A stretch of 8,485 bases of DNA from a candidate division WWE3 bacterium RIFOXYC2_FULL_42_13. Its GTDB lineage: Bacteria > Patescibacteriota > WWE3 > UBA101185 > UBA10185. A program made the position numbers and the translations under genes. How positions within the stretch are numbered: the stretch's first letter is position 1; each line of letters opens with the position of its first letter. Below are positions 1 to 6,741 of this stretch, piece after piece. The notes beneath the pieces were generated by a model. The model was not told where the DNA came from. It searched no databases and saw only the letters and a list, made by a program, of their open reading frames with translations. The stretch lies in assembly GCA_001773255.1 (NCBI GenBank), contig MEWF01000011.1, positions 13,743 to 22,227 of the forward strand, in the 5' to 3' direction.

Positions 1-341
1 TGAGCATTGTGGTGTTATCCATCGGCACGAACCTTCCTGAATTTTTTCTTGCTTTAAGGGGTATAAGACAAAACAAGAAAGACGTGGCTTTCGGAGATTA
101 CATAGGTTCGGCGTCTGCGAATACTCTGATATTCGGAGGACTGGTATTCATGAACGGAGGCACGGTCACCCTCACAAATAATTTTCTACAGAGCCTGATA
201 TTTATTCTTATCGCCCTGGTCTGTTTCTATTTCTTTGCGAGGTCAAAAAACACGATCTCAAGAAAAGAGGGCATCGTTCTTGTGATGATATACGTATCTT
301 TTGTGGCGCTTGAATTCTGGGCGGCGTCTAACGGCAAATAG
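1..341 (+). CDS. Sodium/calcium exchanger-type membrane protein, C-terminal fragment
   Basis: The reading frame is already open at the window edge (codons from base 3) and ends at a TAG at 339-341, so only about 112 C-terminal residues are seen. The fragment carries the signature of a CaCA-family alpha repeat: GTNLPEFFLAL followed about 17 residues later by GDYIGSASAN. In this family these Gly-Thr/Ser, Pro-Glu and Gly-Ser...Asn residues line the cation pathway. Two hydrophobic helices follow, separated by a basic stretch (FFARSKNTISRKEG), and the protein ends shortly after the last helix. This matches the C-terminal half of a K+-independent Na+/Ca2+ or cation/H+ antiporter in the inner membrane. 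The ion cannot be told from the fragment. It converges on mscL with a 28-bp gap and no visible terminator. The family call is fairly sure; the transported ion is unknown. Confidence 0.8.
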   Translation, partial: SIVVLSIGTNLPEFFLALRGIRQNKKDVAFGDYIGSASANTLIFGGLVFMNGGTVTLTNNFLQSLIFILIALVCFYFFARSKNTISRKEGIVLVMIYVSFVALEFWAASNGK

Positions 342-369
342 AAAAATAAACGCCCGGCCAAAGTCAAAA

Positions 370-672
370 TTAAGCCTTTTTCTTATCCAGTTTATCCAAT
401 TTTAGAAGTTTTATAGCTAAATACACTACGAATGCTACTACAACGAAATCTATCAGGACATTCAAAAAGCTGCCCCACATTATTTTTGCCGAGCCCACCT
501 GAAGATAAGCGCCCTGAAGGTTCTCGATATTTTTTAATGCCAGTGCCAGCAAAGGACTGATAATATCCCCTACCAAAGATGCAACTAATTTGGACACCGC
601 GCCGCCTAAAATAAATCCGACAGCCAAACCCACAACACCTTGTTCTCTAATAAAATTTAAGAAACCTTTCAT
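370..672 (-). CDS. mscL: Large-conductance mechanosensitive channel MscL (short form)
   Basis: This 100-residue protein has the MscL plan: an amphipathic N-terminus (MKGFLNFIREQGVVGLAVGF), TM1 at about 14-39 with the small-residue pore face (GGAVSKLVASLVGDIISP), a short extracytoplasmic loop at about 45-63, and TM2 at about 65-90 ending in a Lys-rich tail. MscL is a homopentameric channel in the cytoplasmic membrane that opens under membrane tension and releases solutes on hypo-osmotic shock. Escherichia coli MscL is 136 residues; here both the periplasmic loop and the C-terminal cytoplasmic helix are shortened. The ATG start is supported by a strong Shine-Dalgarno, AGGGGGTGAT, just upstream. 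The gene lies downstream of the nuclease but is separated from it by a terminator and has its own candidate promoter, so it is probably monocistronic. Confidence 0.93.
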   Translation of the reverse strand: MKGFLNFIREQGVVGLAVGFILGGAVSKLVASLVGDIISPLLALALKNIENLQGAYLQVGSAKIMWGSFLNVLIDFVVVAFVVYLAIKLLKLDKLDKKKA

Positions 673-696
673 TGAAAATCACCCCCTGGTTTAAAT

Positions 697-705
697 AGTA
701 TATCA
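697..705 (-). promoter_or_regulatory. Candidate extended -10 promoter of mscL
   Basis: Read on the minus strand the site is TGA-TATACT, a 5/6 match to the -10 consensus with the TG of an extended -10 element. It lies 24 bp before the mscL ATG, leaving room for the Shine-Dalgarno. No convincing -35 is seen. The same 11-mer, TGATATACTAT, precedes the Cys-rich gene that starts at 7676. Confidence 0.5.
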
Positions 706-719
706 ACTGCTTCCCCAAT

Positions 720-765
720 AAAAAAAGGCACCGGAGATAAGAAATATTCTCATCTGGGGCGCCTT
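720..765 (-). terminator. Intrinsic terminator of the PD-(D/E)XK nuclease gene
   Basis: On the minus strand an 8-bp stem (AAGGCGCC with GGTGCCTT, one G-T wobble) continues after a two-base mismatch into a second 8-9-bp stem (AGATGAGAA with TTCTTATCT). The hairpin is closed by a three-base loop and followed by seven T. It lies 24 bp past the nuclease stop codon and just upstream of the mscL promoter. The T-run exists only in the minus orientation, so it serves the nuclease gene. Confidence 0.85.
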
Positions 766-789
766 ACATAAAAGTTACTCACCTTCCTT

Positions 790-1791
790 TTAATTGTCGT
801 TCGCGGACGGAAATTTGAGTCGTAGCTGACGGGTCTTCACAGGCGATGTTTGGGGCCAAACTGTAATCTCACCGCCTAAATTTATCCCGTCGCTTGGTTC
901 TGTGATCATGAGCGGACGGTCAGGTCTAAGTGCGGCGCATTCTTGAAAGTAGTCGCATTTTCGGCAACGTGGTGTGGGGTGTTTGGGGTACGATTCTGCC
1001 TTAATACCGTTCGCTACGTATTTCATGATTTCCAGAAACGTTTGAAAATCGCTTTTGTTTCTGTACGTCATGAAGGCTTTACCGCTTCTCAAGTGATACC
1101 AGTAGAAAGCTACGGGCAGCCTTCCGTACACCTGAAAATAAAGCCAACAATACGCGGTTATCTGAAGGTTTTCGTGCAGTTCAAATTGATAGGCCGCCAA
1201 AGCGAGGTCAGTGATGTCAGGGTTGAATCTACGTGGGTCGTACGATTCTTTCCCGGTCTTTAGGTCGATTATGGCCACCGGATCGTACCCCTCTATTAAT
1301 CGTCCGTTGACGATCAATTCAGGTCTGATATCAGCTATTTTTTCAAGAGGCATTGCCCTGATCTGATCAAGACGCCCGGCAAACTTCACCATCGGGAACA
1401 ACGGCATTTCATATCTTTTTTCAACATGCAGCGGTGCCGGTTCGTCGATGTTCCGTTTCCAATAGTTGTCTATGCAGATCCACCCGGCCACTCCGAAATC
1501 TTCCCCATCTTTTTTAGAGTGAACAAGCATATTCGGGCCGTTTTTTTCAAGAGTGTAACGCCAGGTCCAAAACCATGCCTTTCTTGCGTTGTCTACAGTT
1601 TGATAATAGAGTGGATTCTGTCTTGAGGAGTGCATTTTTGCGATAAACCGATGCACAGTTATGCCCATTAACCGTTGGTAATCGGTCTTTTCCGGCAGCT
1701 TCCTGACATGTGAAAACCAATACTTTTTGGGACAGCCCAAATAAGTCTCTGCCAGGCTTTCACTCAGCCCCAACGAACCTTTTCCGACCAT
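790..1791 (-). CDS. Stand-alone RecB/AddB/Cas4-type PD-(D/E)XK nuclease with 4Fe-4S Cys motif
   Basis: With the start at 1791 the protein has 333 residues. In order it shows: SLAETYLGCPKKYWF, the N-terminal helix of the superfamily, with Cys20; GITVHRFIA with the conserved His47; GRLDQI with Asp142; IIDLKTG with Asp176 and Lys178; and QITAYCWL, the QxxxY motif (Gln210, Tyr214). At the C-terminus, PRCRKCDYFQEC supplies Cys276, Cys279 and Cys285. One early Cys plus a late CxxCx5C is the iron-sulfur arrangement of AddB and Cas4 nucleases. The active site is therefore complete and a metal-dependent DNA exonuclease or flap nuclease is likely. There is no helicase domain and no cas gene nearby, so partner and pathway are unknown; DNA repair or phage-related degradation are both possible. 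A longer GTG-started version (from 1830) is possible but lacks the strong ribosome site. Confidence 0.88.
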   Translation of the reverse strand: MVGKGSLGLSESLAETYLGCPKKYWFSHVRKLPEKTDYQRLMGITVHRFIAKMHSSRQNPLYYQTVDNARKAWFWTWRYTLEKNGPNMLVHSKKDGEDFGVAGWICIDNYWKRNIDEPAPLHVEKRYEMPLFPMVKFAGRLDQIRAMPLEKIADIRPELIVNGRLIEGYDPVAIIDLKTGKESYDPRRFNPDITDLALAAYQFELHENLQITAYCWLYFQVYGRLPVAFYWYHLRSGKAFMTYRNKSDFQTFLEIMKYVANGIKAESYPKHPTPRCRKCDYFQECAALRPDRPLMITEPSDGINLGGEITVWPQTSPVKTRQLRLKFPSANDN

Positions 1792-1792
1792 C

Positions 1793-1804
1793 TTTCCTCC
1801 TCTC
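1793..1804 (-). promoter_or_regulatory. Ribosome binding site deciding the nuclease start
   Basis: The minus strand reads GAGAGGAGGAAAG directly before the ATG at 1791, a near-perfect Shine-Dalgarno at normal spacing. The in-frame GTG 39 bases further upstream (1830) has nothing comparable, so the 13 extra N-terminal residues of the longest frame are probably not translated. Confidence 0.85.
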
Positions 1805-1864
1805 TTTTGATTGTGAAAGTGCTCAATCACGCCATTTATTGATAGACGCGGGTAGTTGGGTAAT

Positions 1865-1873
1865 AATATAGCA
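1865..1873 (-). promoter_or_regulatory. Candidate extended -10 promoter of the nuclease gene
   Basis: The minus strand reads TGC-TATATT, an extended -10 element about 73 bp before the chosen ATG. No good -35 is seen at 17 bp. The 1831-1976 gap is shared with the divergent GT-C-like gene, for which I see no clear promoter. This is a weak, motif-only call. Confidence 0.3.
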
Positions 1874-1976
1874 TTTTAGGGCAAGTTTTTCCCGGTTTTC
1901 ACAAAGGGGTATCGGGTACAAATTTCCAATAAAATGATGTAAATTGAGAAAAGTGTAGGTTCACTGACCCATAAAC

Positions 1977-3722
1977 ATGTCAAAAATTACAAAAAGCCAG
2001 AAAAAATTCCTAAAAGGAGCTTACAAAAACACACCTCTTGAGGAACTCTCAAAAAAGACCGGAATTTCGCAGGAAGAAATTTTGTCTTACATTAAAAAAT
2101 CCGGAAAAGACGTGGGCAAAATAATTGAGACTGTGCATCCGGATAGTGCGGAGAAAAAAATTAAATCTCTTCCGGAAGTATTTTCAATACTAAAAAATAA
2201 TAAGTTGATAATACTCGGACTCTTGGTTCTGGTGTCAGTCTTATATTTCAATTCCTTAAAGGGACAGTTTGTGGCCGATGACATTTTGGGGTTTCGTGAC
2301 AACCCGCAGGTAAGAGATCTTACTGCATCTTTCCGTTCGATGAAAATGCAGGCCGTGGTGTGTGCTTTGTCCTTCAAATTTTTCGGTTTAAGTCCGGTGC
2401 CCCTTCATATAGTTTCAATTTTTTACCATTTAATAAACTCGCTCCTGGTTTTTATTTTGGGAACGTTGTTGTTTGGAAGAAAGACAGGTGCTTTGGCGGC
2501 TTTCTTATTCGCGGCGTTTCCGGTTAATACCGAAGCTGTTTCCTGGATATCGGCGTCAAATTATTCTTCGGAGGCCGGTGTTTTTTTAATTATGGCAATC
2601 TTTTATTACCTTTATAAAAGCTCAGGCAGAAAAATTTACATGTTAAGCTCAGTCGTTTCCGGCGCCTTCGGAATATTTGTGGTGGGGAGCAATTTTGTTA
2701 TTTCGTTCGTGCCTTTGATATTTATCATAGACAGGTTTATTCTGGAAAAGAAAAGTTTCGGTAGTTCGTTAAAAAACGTCGCGTTTCTTGTTCCCTTAAC
2801 GGCAGTGAATTTTCTCTATAAATACGGGCAGTACGGTAATAGGGTTTCTTACCTGTCCGGTTCTTCCGAAGCGAACGTCGCCTTCGCGATGCCGTATTTT
2901 TTTAGATTCCCTTACACACTTTACTCGAATTTCAGACTTCTTATTTTTCCTCGTGACCTTTCGATCTTTCATGAGGGGGATGTAATAACGGACGCAGGTT
3001 TTTTGCTCATGTGGATTTTTACACTGACCTTTTTCGGTTTGGCATACTATCTGAGGAAACGAAAACCTGAGATATCGGGACTTCTGCTTTTTATCCCGGT
3101 AGCCCTTTCGCTTACCTTCAGCCCCGTGCTTATTTCGAGCTACTTTGCCGAAAGGTACTTATATCTGGCCACTATCGGATTTTGTATGTTATTGGCAGTA
3201 CTTCTTGGGATGCTTGAGACTAAGCTCGGGTTCAAACACCTAGCTATTTTCATTACCGCCGTGATATTGGTGCCGTATTCTATAAAAGTAGTAACCAGAA
3301 ATGTTGAATGGTCCACTCCCGAAAAACTGTGGGTGTCGACAACACGAGAAGTTCCAAACAGTCCCCGGGCGCACAAAGTTTTGGCCGACTATTACATCGA
3401 GAACAAAGATTTTGAAAAGGCCGCCGAAGAATCTGAAATTGCCCTAAAACTAAGAAACGGAGACTACCCCGGGGCTCGAAACAACCTGGGATTAAGCTAC
3501 CTTAGGCTCGGAATGACGGAAAAAGCGGAAGAACATTTTCTTGAGAACATGAAGACCTATCCCGACATGTGGCAGTCATACTTTAATATGTCGGAAATTG
3601 AAGTTAATAGAAATAATATAGAGGGGGCGGTTTTTTATCTGGGAAAAGTTTTAGAGTTGGATCCCGGTAACGAGAAGGCCCGGTATATTTTAGGAAAAAT
3701 TCAGGAAGGTTCCGGGTTGTGA
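1977..3722 (+). CDS. GT-C-like multipass membrane protein with C-terminal TPR repeats
   Basis: This is a 581-residue protein. Residues 1-45 are cytosolic and basic and include an HTH-like stretch (LEELSKKTGISQEEILSYIKK). TM1 spans about 76-92. The first outside loop carries FVADD (Asp101-Asp102), placed like the catalytic acidic pair of GT-C glycosyltransferases. Many hydrophobic helices follow up to about 437, with SYFAERYLYLATIGF (about 388-402) resembling the conserved ERYLYL segment of TMTC-type O-mannosyltransferases. Then NVEWSTPEKLW (442-452) leads into about three TPRs (about 462-566, for example RNNLGLSYLRLGMTEKAEEHF). The likely role is transfer of a lipid-linked sugar to an extracytoplasmic acceptor; donor and acceptor are unknown. 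The nearest in-frame stop lies 9 bases before the ATG, so the start is fixed, yet there is no Shine-Dalgarno. The fold call is good; the enzyme activity is inferred. Confidence 0.75.
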   Translation: MSKITKSQKKFLKGAYKNTPLEELSKKTGISQEEILSYIKKSGKDVGKIIETVHPDSAEKKIKSLPEVFSILKNNKLIILGLLVLVSVLYFNSLKGQFVADDILGFRDNPQVRDLTASFRSMKMQAVVCALSFKFFGLSPVPLHIVSIFYHLINSLLVFILGTLLFGRKTGALAAFLFAAFPVNTEAVSWISASNYSSEAGVFLIMAIFYYLYKSSGRKIYMLSSVVSGAFGIFVVGSNFVISFVPLIFIIDRFILEKKSFGSSLKNVAFLVPLTAVNFLYKYGQYGNRVSYLSGSSEANVAFAMPYFFRFPYTLYSNFRLLIFPRDLSIFHEGDVITDAGFLLMWIFTLTFFGLAYYLRKRKPEISGLLLFIPVALSLTFSPVLISSYFAERYLYLATIGFCMLLAVLLGMLETKLGFKHLAIFITAVILVPYSIKVVTRNVEWSTPEKLWVSTTREVPNSPRAHKVLADYYIENKDFEKAAEESEIALKLRNGDYPGARNNLGLSYLRLGMTEKAEEHFLENMKTYPDMWQSYFNMSEIEVNRNNIEGAVFYLGKVLELDPGNEKARYILGKIQEGSGL

Positions 3723-3753
3723 GATGGCTTGCTCTAGTCGGCTGACCGGGCAT

Positions 3754-3789
3754 AAAAAAAGCACCTGAGTTTTTTGAAAACAGGTGCTT
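3754..3789 (-). terminator. Intrinsic terminator of the 129-residue membrane protein gene
   Basis: A perfect 9-bp stem (AAGCACCTG with CAGGTGCTT) is extended by a TTTT/AAAA inner pairing. On the minus strand it is followed by seven T in all. It lies 13 bp past the stop codon of the minus-strand gene. In the plus direction only two T follow the stem, so termination of the GT-C-like gene here would be weak. Confidence 0.85.
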
Positions 3790-3802
3790 GTGGCAGGAGA
3801 AG

Positions 3803-4192
3803 CTATTCCCGTGTTTTATTGGGAGGTTCTCCTTTTATAATGCGCTTATAGATTTCCTGGCAGTTGGGGAACCTCTGTAGAACCTCTTTTTCTTTCTTAA
3901 ATCTCCGGGCAATAATCCAGATCCCGTAATACTCGATTGGACTAATCGCATCGGAGTTTTTATAAAGCCTGAGTACATCCCTCCAACGCGGATAAGAAAG
4001 GTCACCTTTACCCATAGCTTTCAATGATCCGATGATCAAGGTCGAGTTTCTCGAGTCGCGAAATATTCGCCTGTACTCATCGTAGCTCATGGGAGGCTTT
4101 TTGGGATTCTTCAGCATAAAGAAGTAGGTGGTTGTTGCTCCGACAACCGATCCTATCAGTAGGCTAATAAGAGCCACTAACCAAGTTTCCAT
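3803..4192 (-). CDS. Single-pass membrane protein of unknown function
   Basis: With the start at 4192 this is a 129-residue protein. A membrane helix at about 4-26 (WLVALISLLIGSVVGATTTYFFML) is followed by a positive patch (KNPKKPP), which places the remaining roughly 100 residues in the cytoplasm. The soluble part is basic and looks helical (SYDEYRRIFRDSRNS, RWRDVLRLYKNS, ARRFKKEKEVLQRFP) with one Cys. I do not recognise the family and see no catalytic motif. It is divergent from the caspase/CHAT-like protein gene and shares a 180-bp regulatory gap with it, which could mean a functional link but does not prove one. The longer frame from 4228 is rejected because the Shine-Dalgarno points to 4192. 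It has its own terminator and a candidate promoter, so it is probably a single-gene unit. Confidence 0.75.
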   Translation of the reverse strand: METWLVALISLLIGSVVGATTTYFFMLKNPKKPPMSYDEYRRIFRDSRNSTLIIGSLKAMGKGDLSYPRWRDVLRLYKNSDAISPIEYYGIWIIARRFKKEKEVLQRFPNCQEIYKRIIKGEPPNKTRE

Positions 4193-4198
4193 CGCCAT

Positions 4199-4206
4199 CT
4201 CCTTTT
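4199..4206 (-). promoter_or_regulatory. Ribosome binding site deciding the start at 4192
   Basis: The minus strand reads AAAAGGAG, then six bases, then ATG at 4192. The alternative ATG two codons upstream overlaps the Shine-Dalgarno itself, and the one at 4228 lies before it. The third Met of the longest frame is therefore the likely start. Confidence 0.8.
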
Positions 4207-4277
4207 GTGATACTTCCGAATTCGTCAACTTATTGTTTGAAGAACCGGGGGATTTGAATTATCTTTAGGACACCGGT

Positions 4278-4286
4278 ATTCTAACA
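4278..4286 (-). promoter_or_regulatory. Candidate extended -10 promoter of the 129-residue membrane protein gene
   Basis: The minus strand reads TGT-TAGAAT, a 5/6 match to the -10 consensus with the extended TG. Initiation near 4271 would give a leader of about 80 nt containing the Shine-Dalgarno at 4199-4206. The -35 region is poor. Confidence 0.4.
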
Positions 4287-4356
4287 CGAACTTTTGGTTT
4301 GGGAAACTATGGGGTGTAATAGTCGATTTGGGCTGTGTGTGGCTACCCTTTTGAGC

Positions 4357-4362
4357 TACAAT
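4357..4362 (+). promoter_or_regulatory. Candidate -10 box of the caspase/CHAT-like gene
   Basis: TACAAT ends 10 bp before the ATG at 4373. Initiation about 7 nt downstream would leave a leader of only 3-4 nt, so the message would be nearly leaderless, in keeping with the absence of a Shine-Dalgarno. The -35 region is weak (TGTGTG at 4334-4339 with a 17-bp spacer). Confidence 0.35.
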
Positions 4363-4372
4363 TATTTAGAGT

Positions 4373-6175
4373 ATGTATCCCGAAAAAGTCGATCAAATTT
4401 ACGATAGTGACACAACCGAAAACACTTCTGATTCGGCAGATCAGGAAAGTAAGCGTTCGGAATACCATCAACAAATCGAGGAACTTTATATGGCCATGCA
4501 CATTGATACTGCGGAGGAAGGTGCCTATTTTGTGGAGGAACTTAAGAAAAGTGAGGGCATGGTCGTTTACGCCTTGAGTGACCCCGACCATTACGAGACC
4601 CTACTACTCGCGTTAAATTTTCTTGAGAAACTTGATCAGCTCGCATATTGGGAACCATCTATCAGTAAAGAGCTCGAAGAGTCGCGCGTCAGAATCTTAG
4701 TAGATTCTGCAGAAGCTTTAAAACGGTACGCTGCGGACGATAAAGATATGGCGGGGGTTCATGCTCTGAATTTCGGGGAAACACGGATTTTTTCAGAAAA
4801 TACTGAGGAGGCGGGCGTGGCTTTGGAGATTTTGAAAGCCGGCGCGGCGTCCGGCGATCCCTATAGCACACTTCATTCCATTCATCGAATAATGTCAGAA
4901 CCCAACATCCAGTTTTATGATCCCGGTTTTCGTCCCGTTTCTTTAAAGCTCGCCGAGATTGTGAAAACTAACACAAATTACGTTAAAGCTTTAATAGAAG
5001 ATGATTCTTTACTCAAAAGAAAACTGGGTATTGGTATATGTCTGGACTGTGCGGAACTCGGGGGTGAAAATTGGACGGACACGATCTTAAAAGGTCACGA
5101 AGCAGAGGCATTGGAGTATGTGCTGGATAGAGTGCGTTTTGAACGTAGAGTGCCGGAATGGTACACAAAAACTATCGGAAGTTATTTCTCCCAAGAAAAC
5201 ACCCCTGACGGTATTAGTGCTAAGTTCGACGATTTTTTAAACAGCCTGTTGATGGATCAAGATCTCCTTGGAAAAGGGTTAGAATACTTTTCCGAGTGTA
5301 TTGTACTTGAGGACCCGGACAGCTCGTTTTTTGGACATTACGTGATTAATAAATACCTGGAAAACTTTCAATTAGGTGACATGACCGATAAATACCTAAC
5401 ATCGTGGATACAGGGGTGCGAAGGGGGCATGTTGTCTCATATCATTTCATTAAATCTCAAACACATTTACGGCTTGGAAAAAGCTTCGGAGGGTATTACG
5501 GGACGATTGACTAAAGAATTCGGTATTCATCACTTTGGAAGATACCCCGCAGAGATACTTCTTGCGCAGGACATGCAGTACGAAAAAAAGGATACACCGT
5601 ACGGAGTTATGTTACTCGCGGGCGCCGATTATAACGGTACTTTCTACCAACACTCGCATGTCTATGCAAACGTTTATGAACACTTGAAATTCTTTTCTGA
5701 AAAACTGCGTACCCCGTATGCATTTAGGGTATACGAAGAAAATAGTAGAAAAGGTATATTGAGGCGTTTAAAAAAAGTTACGGACACATACGGTGAAATG
5801 TCCTTTGCAATCTTGGGCGCCCATGGTGACAGATTTAGTATGGAATTCGGTCTTCCCGGCAGTGAGGGAAATGTTCACTCCGGGCATCTACAGAGTATTG
5901 ATCCAGAAAGACACGAGTTTTTTACGGACAACGCGACAATCATTCTTATGTCCTGCCTTACGGGGGAAGAAGGAGATTCTACTGACACCGAAGGTATGAG
6001 TAAGAATATTGCCGAGGATTATAGCCGGGCATTCGGTGTAAAGGTAATTGCTCCACAGCACGAAATTTATGTGGAGAATATCAACCCCAGACTTACAAAT
6101 AACGGATTGGAATTCTCAGTAGAGTACTCAAAGGGTGTGAACAGTATTTATCATGTGCAGAAGAAACGATCTTAA
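4373..6175 (+). CDS. Helical-repeat protein with C-terminal caspase/CHAT-like cysteine protease domain
   Basis: The protein has 600 residues and no signal peptide or membrane segment. Residues 1-30 are acidic and Ser/Thr-rich, probably disordered. Residues about 30-390 look all-helical, like degenerate TPR/HEAT/SEL-type repeats, but no clean repeat consensus stands out. From about 408 the sequence follows a caspase-like fold: YGVMLLAGADYNGTF (first strand), MSFAILGAHGD with the candidate catalytic His484-Gly, and ATIILMSCLTGEEG with the candidate nucleophile Cys528. The strand and helix NIAEDYSRAFGVKVIAPQHEI come last. A hhxxHG motif followed 44 residues later by SCxxG is the hallmark of clan CD peptidases (CHAT, metacaspase, C80). 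A regulated intracellular protease sensed through the helical part is inferred; the substrate is unknown. An in-frame TAG two codons upstream fixes the earliest start. Met40, after a GAGG, is an alternative start. Confidence 0.75.
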   Translation: MYPEKVDQIYDSDTTENTSDSADQESKRSEYHQQIEELYMAMHIDTAEEGAYFVEELKKSEGMVVYALSDPDHYETLLLALNFLEKLDQLAYWEPSISKELEESRVRILVDSAEALKRYAADDKDMAGVHALNFGETRIFSENTEEAGVALEILKAGAASGDPYSTLHSIHRIMSEPNIQFYDPGFRPVSLKLAEIVKTNTNYVKALIEDDSLLKRKLGIGICLDCAELGGENWTDTILKGHEAEALEYVLDRVRFERRVPEWYTKTIGSYFSQENTPDGISAKFDDFLNSLLMDQDLLGKGLEYFSECIVLEDPDSSFFGHYVINKYLENFQLGDMTDKYLTSWIQGCEGGMLSHIISLNLKHIYGLEKASEGITGRLTKEFGIHHFGRYPAEILLAQDMQYEKKDTPYGVMLLAGADYNGTFYQHSHVYANVYEHLKFFSEKLRTPYAFRVYEENSRKGILRRLKKVTDTYGEMSFAILGAHGDRFSMEFGLPGSEGNVHSGHLQSIDPERHEFFTDNATIILMSCLTGEEGDSTDTEGMSKNIAEDYSRAFGVKVIAPQHEIYVENINPRLTNNGLEFSVEYSKGVNSIYHVQKKRS

Positions 6176-6192
6176 CGACGGGACTCGCTTAT

Positions 6193-6666
6193 TTATAGTG
6201 TTGCGAGAGAAATTGCCCAGGTTTTCGCCCGCTCTAACTCTCCGTTGGCAAGCGGTCCTTTTTTGTTGGAAACTATAAATCCTTCAGGGGGTGCTACAAG
6301 ATCCCCACCCTTTATTTTTAATGCATCAGTAATACGCGGAGCCGCGTAACCTACGGTTCTCAAAAGCGTTCTCAGCGCGAAATTTTGATTTTGTTCGGAA
6401 AATCTTGTATCAAATGCCGCAACTTTTGTGCCCTGTAGACTGTTCATTTCCAGCCGGTCTAAAAACTTCTGAATATTCTCCGTTGGTCTGCCTCCCTGAG
6501 TGGGCGTTCCGACAACCAAAAAATCAGTGTCGGACAGAATTTTAGAATCCAAATCTGTAACTGCAAGCAGCTCTACACCATGAAAATGCTTAAGATTTTC
6601 AGCAACGGTCTCCGCAACTTTTTTGGTATTTCCGTACATTGAGTCGTAGATCACTAATACTTTCAC
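6193..6666 (-). CDS. Flavodoxin family protein
   Basis: This is a 157-residue single-domain flavodoxin. MKVLVIYDSMYGNTKKVAE gives the first strand and the FMN phosphate-binding loop (Ser9 to Thr14). VVGTPTQGGRPTENIQKFLDRL (about 51-72) gives the second flavin-contacting loop. The C-terminal GFIVSNKKGPLANGELERAKTWA is typical of stand-alone flavodoxin-family electron carriers. The usual aromatic residues stacking on the isoalloxazine are replaced here (Met10, Gln57), so flavin affinity or redox potential may differ. It would act as a soluble cytosolic one- or two-electron carrier or a small NAD(P)H-flavin partner; the partner is not visible. The start is GTG, placed by the family because translation must begin just before the first strand. 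It is convergent with the protease-like gene, only 17 bp apart. Confidence 0.88.
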   Translation of the reverse strand: MKVLVIYDSMYGNTKKVAETVAENLKHFHGVELLAVTDLDSKILSDTDFLVVGTPTQGGRPTENIQKFLDRLEMNSLQGTKVAAFDTRFSEQNQNFALRTLLRTVGYAAPRITDALKIKGGDLVAPPEGFIVSNKKGPLANGELERAKTWAISLATL

Positions 6667-6672
6667 GCGATT

Positions 6673-6701
6673 ATTTTATAAAAAAAGTGCGGAGTTAACA
6701 A
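6673..6701 (-). promoter_or_regulatory. Sigma-70-type promoter of the flavodoxin gene, probably leaderless
   Basis: On the minus strand TTGTTA (-35, 4/6) and TAAAAT (-10, 5/6) are separated by exactly 17 bp. The -10 box ends 6 nt before the GTG start at 6666, so initiation about 7 nt downstream falls on the start codon itself. No Shine-Dalgarno exists, and none would fit. Confidence 0.6.
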
Positions 6702-6741
6702 ACACAAGTACCGGAAGAGACAACGCGGTCACCCGGAAATT

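Noticed and set aside
943..1626. Plus-strand open frames opposite the nuclease gene
   Set aside because: They lie antisense to a protein with all nuclease motifs intact and show no recognisable protein features or ribosome sites of their own.
3720..3722. Alternative genetic code with TGA as Gly, as in some Patescibacteria
   Set aside because: The GT-C-like gene ends naturally after its last TPR at this TGA, and the other genes read through cleanly in code 11.
4373..6175. Type III CRISPR TPR-CHAT (Craspase) component
   Set aside because: The architecture is similar, but there is no cas gene, effector or repeat-spacer array in the window, and the N-terminal repeats do not show a clear TPR consensus.
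6176..6205. Bidirectional terminator between the protease-like gene and flavodoxin
   Set aside because: Only a 5-bp stem (CTCGC with GCGAG) around a 14-base loop is found, without a T-run in either direction.
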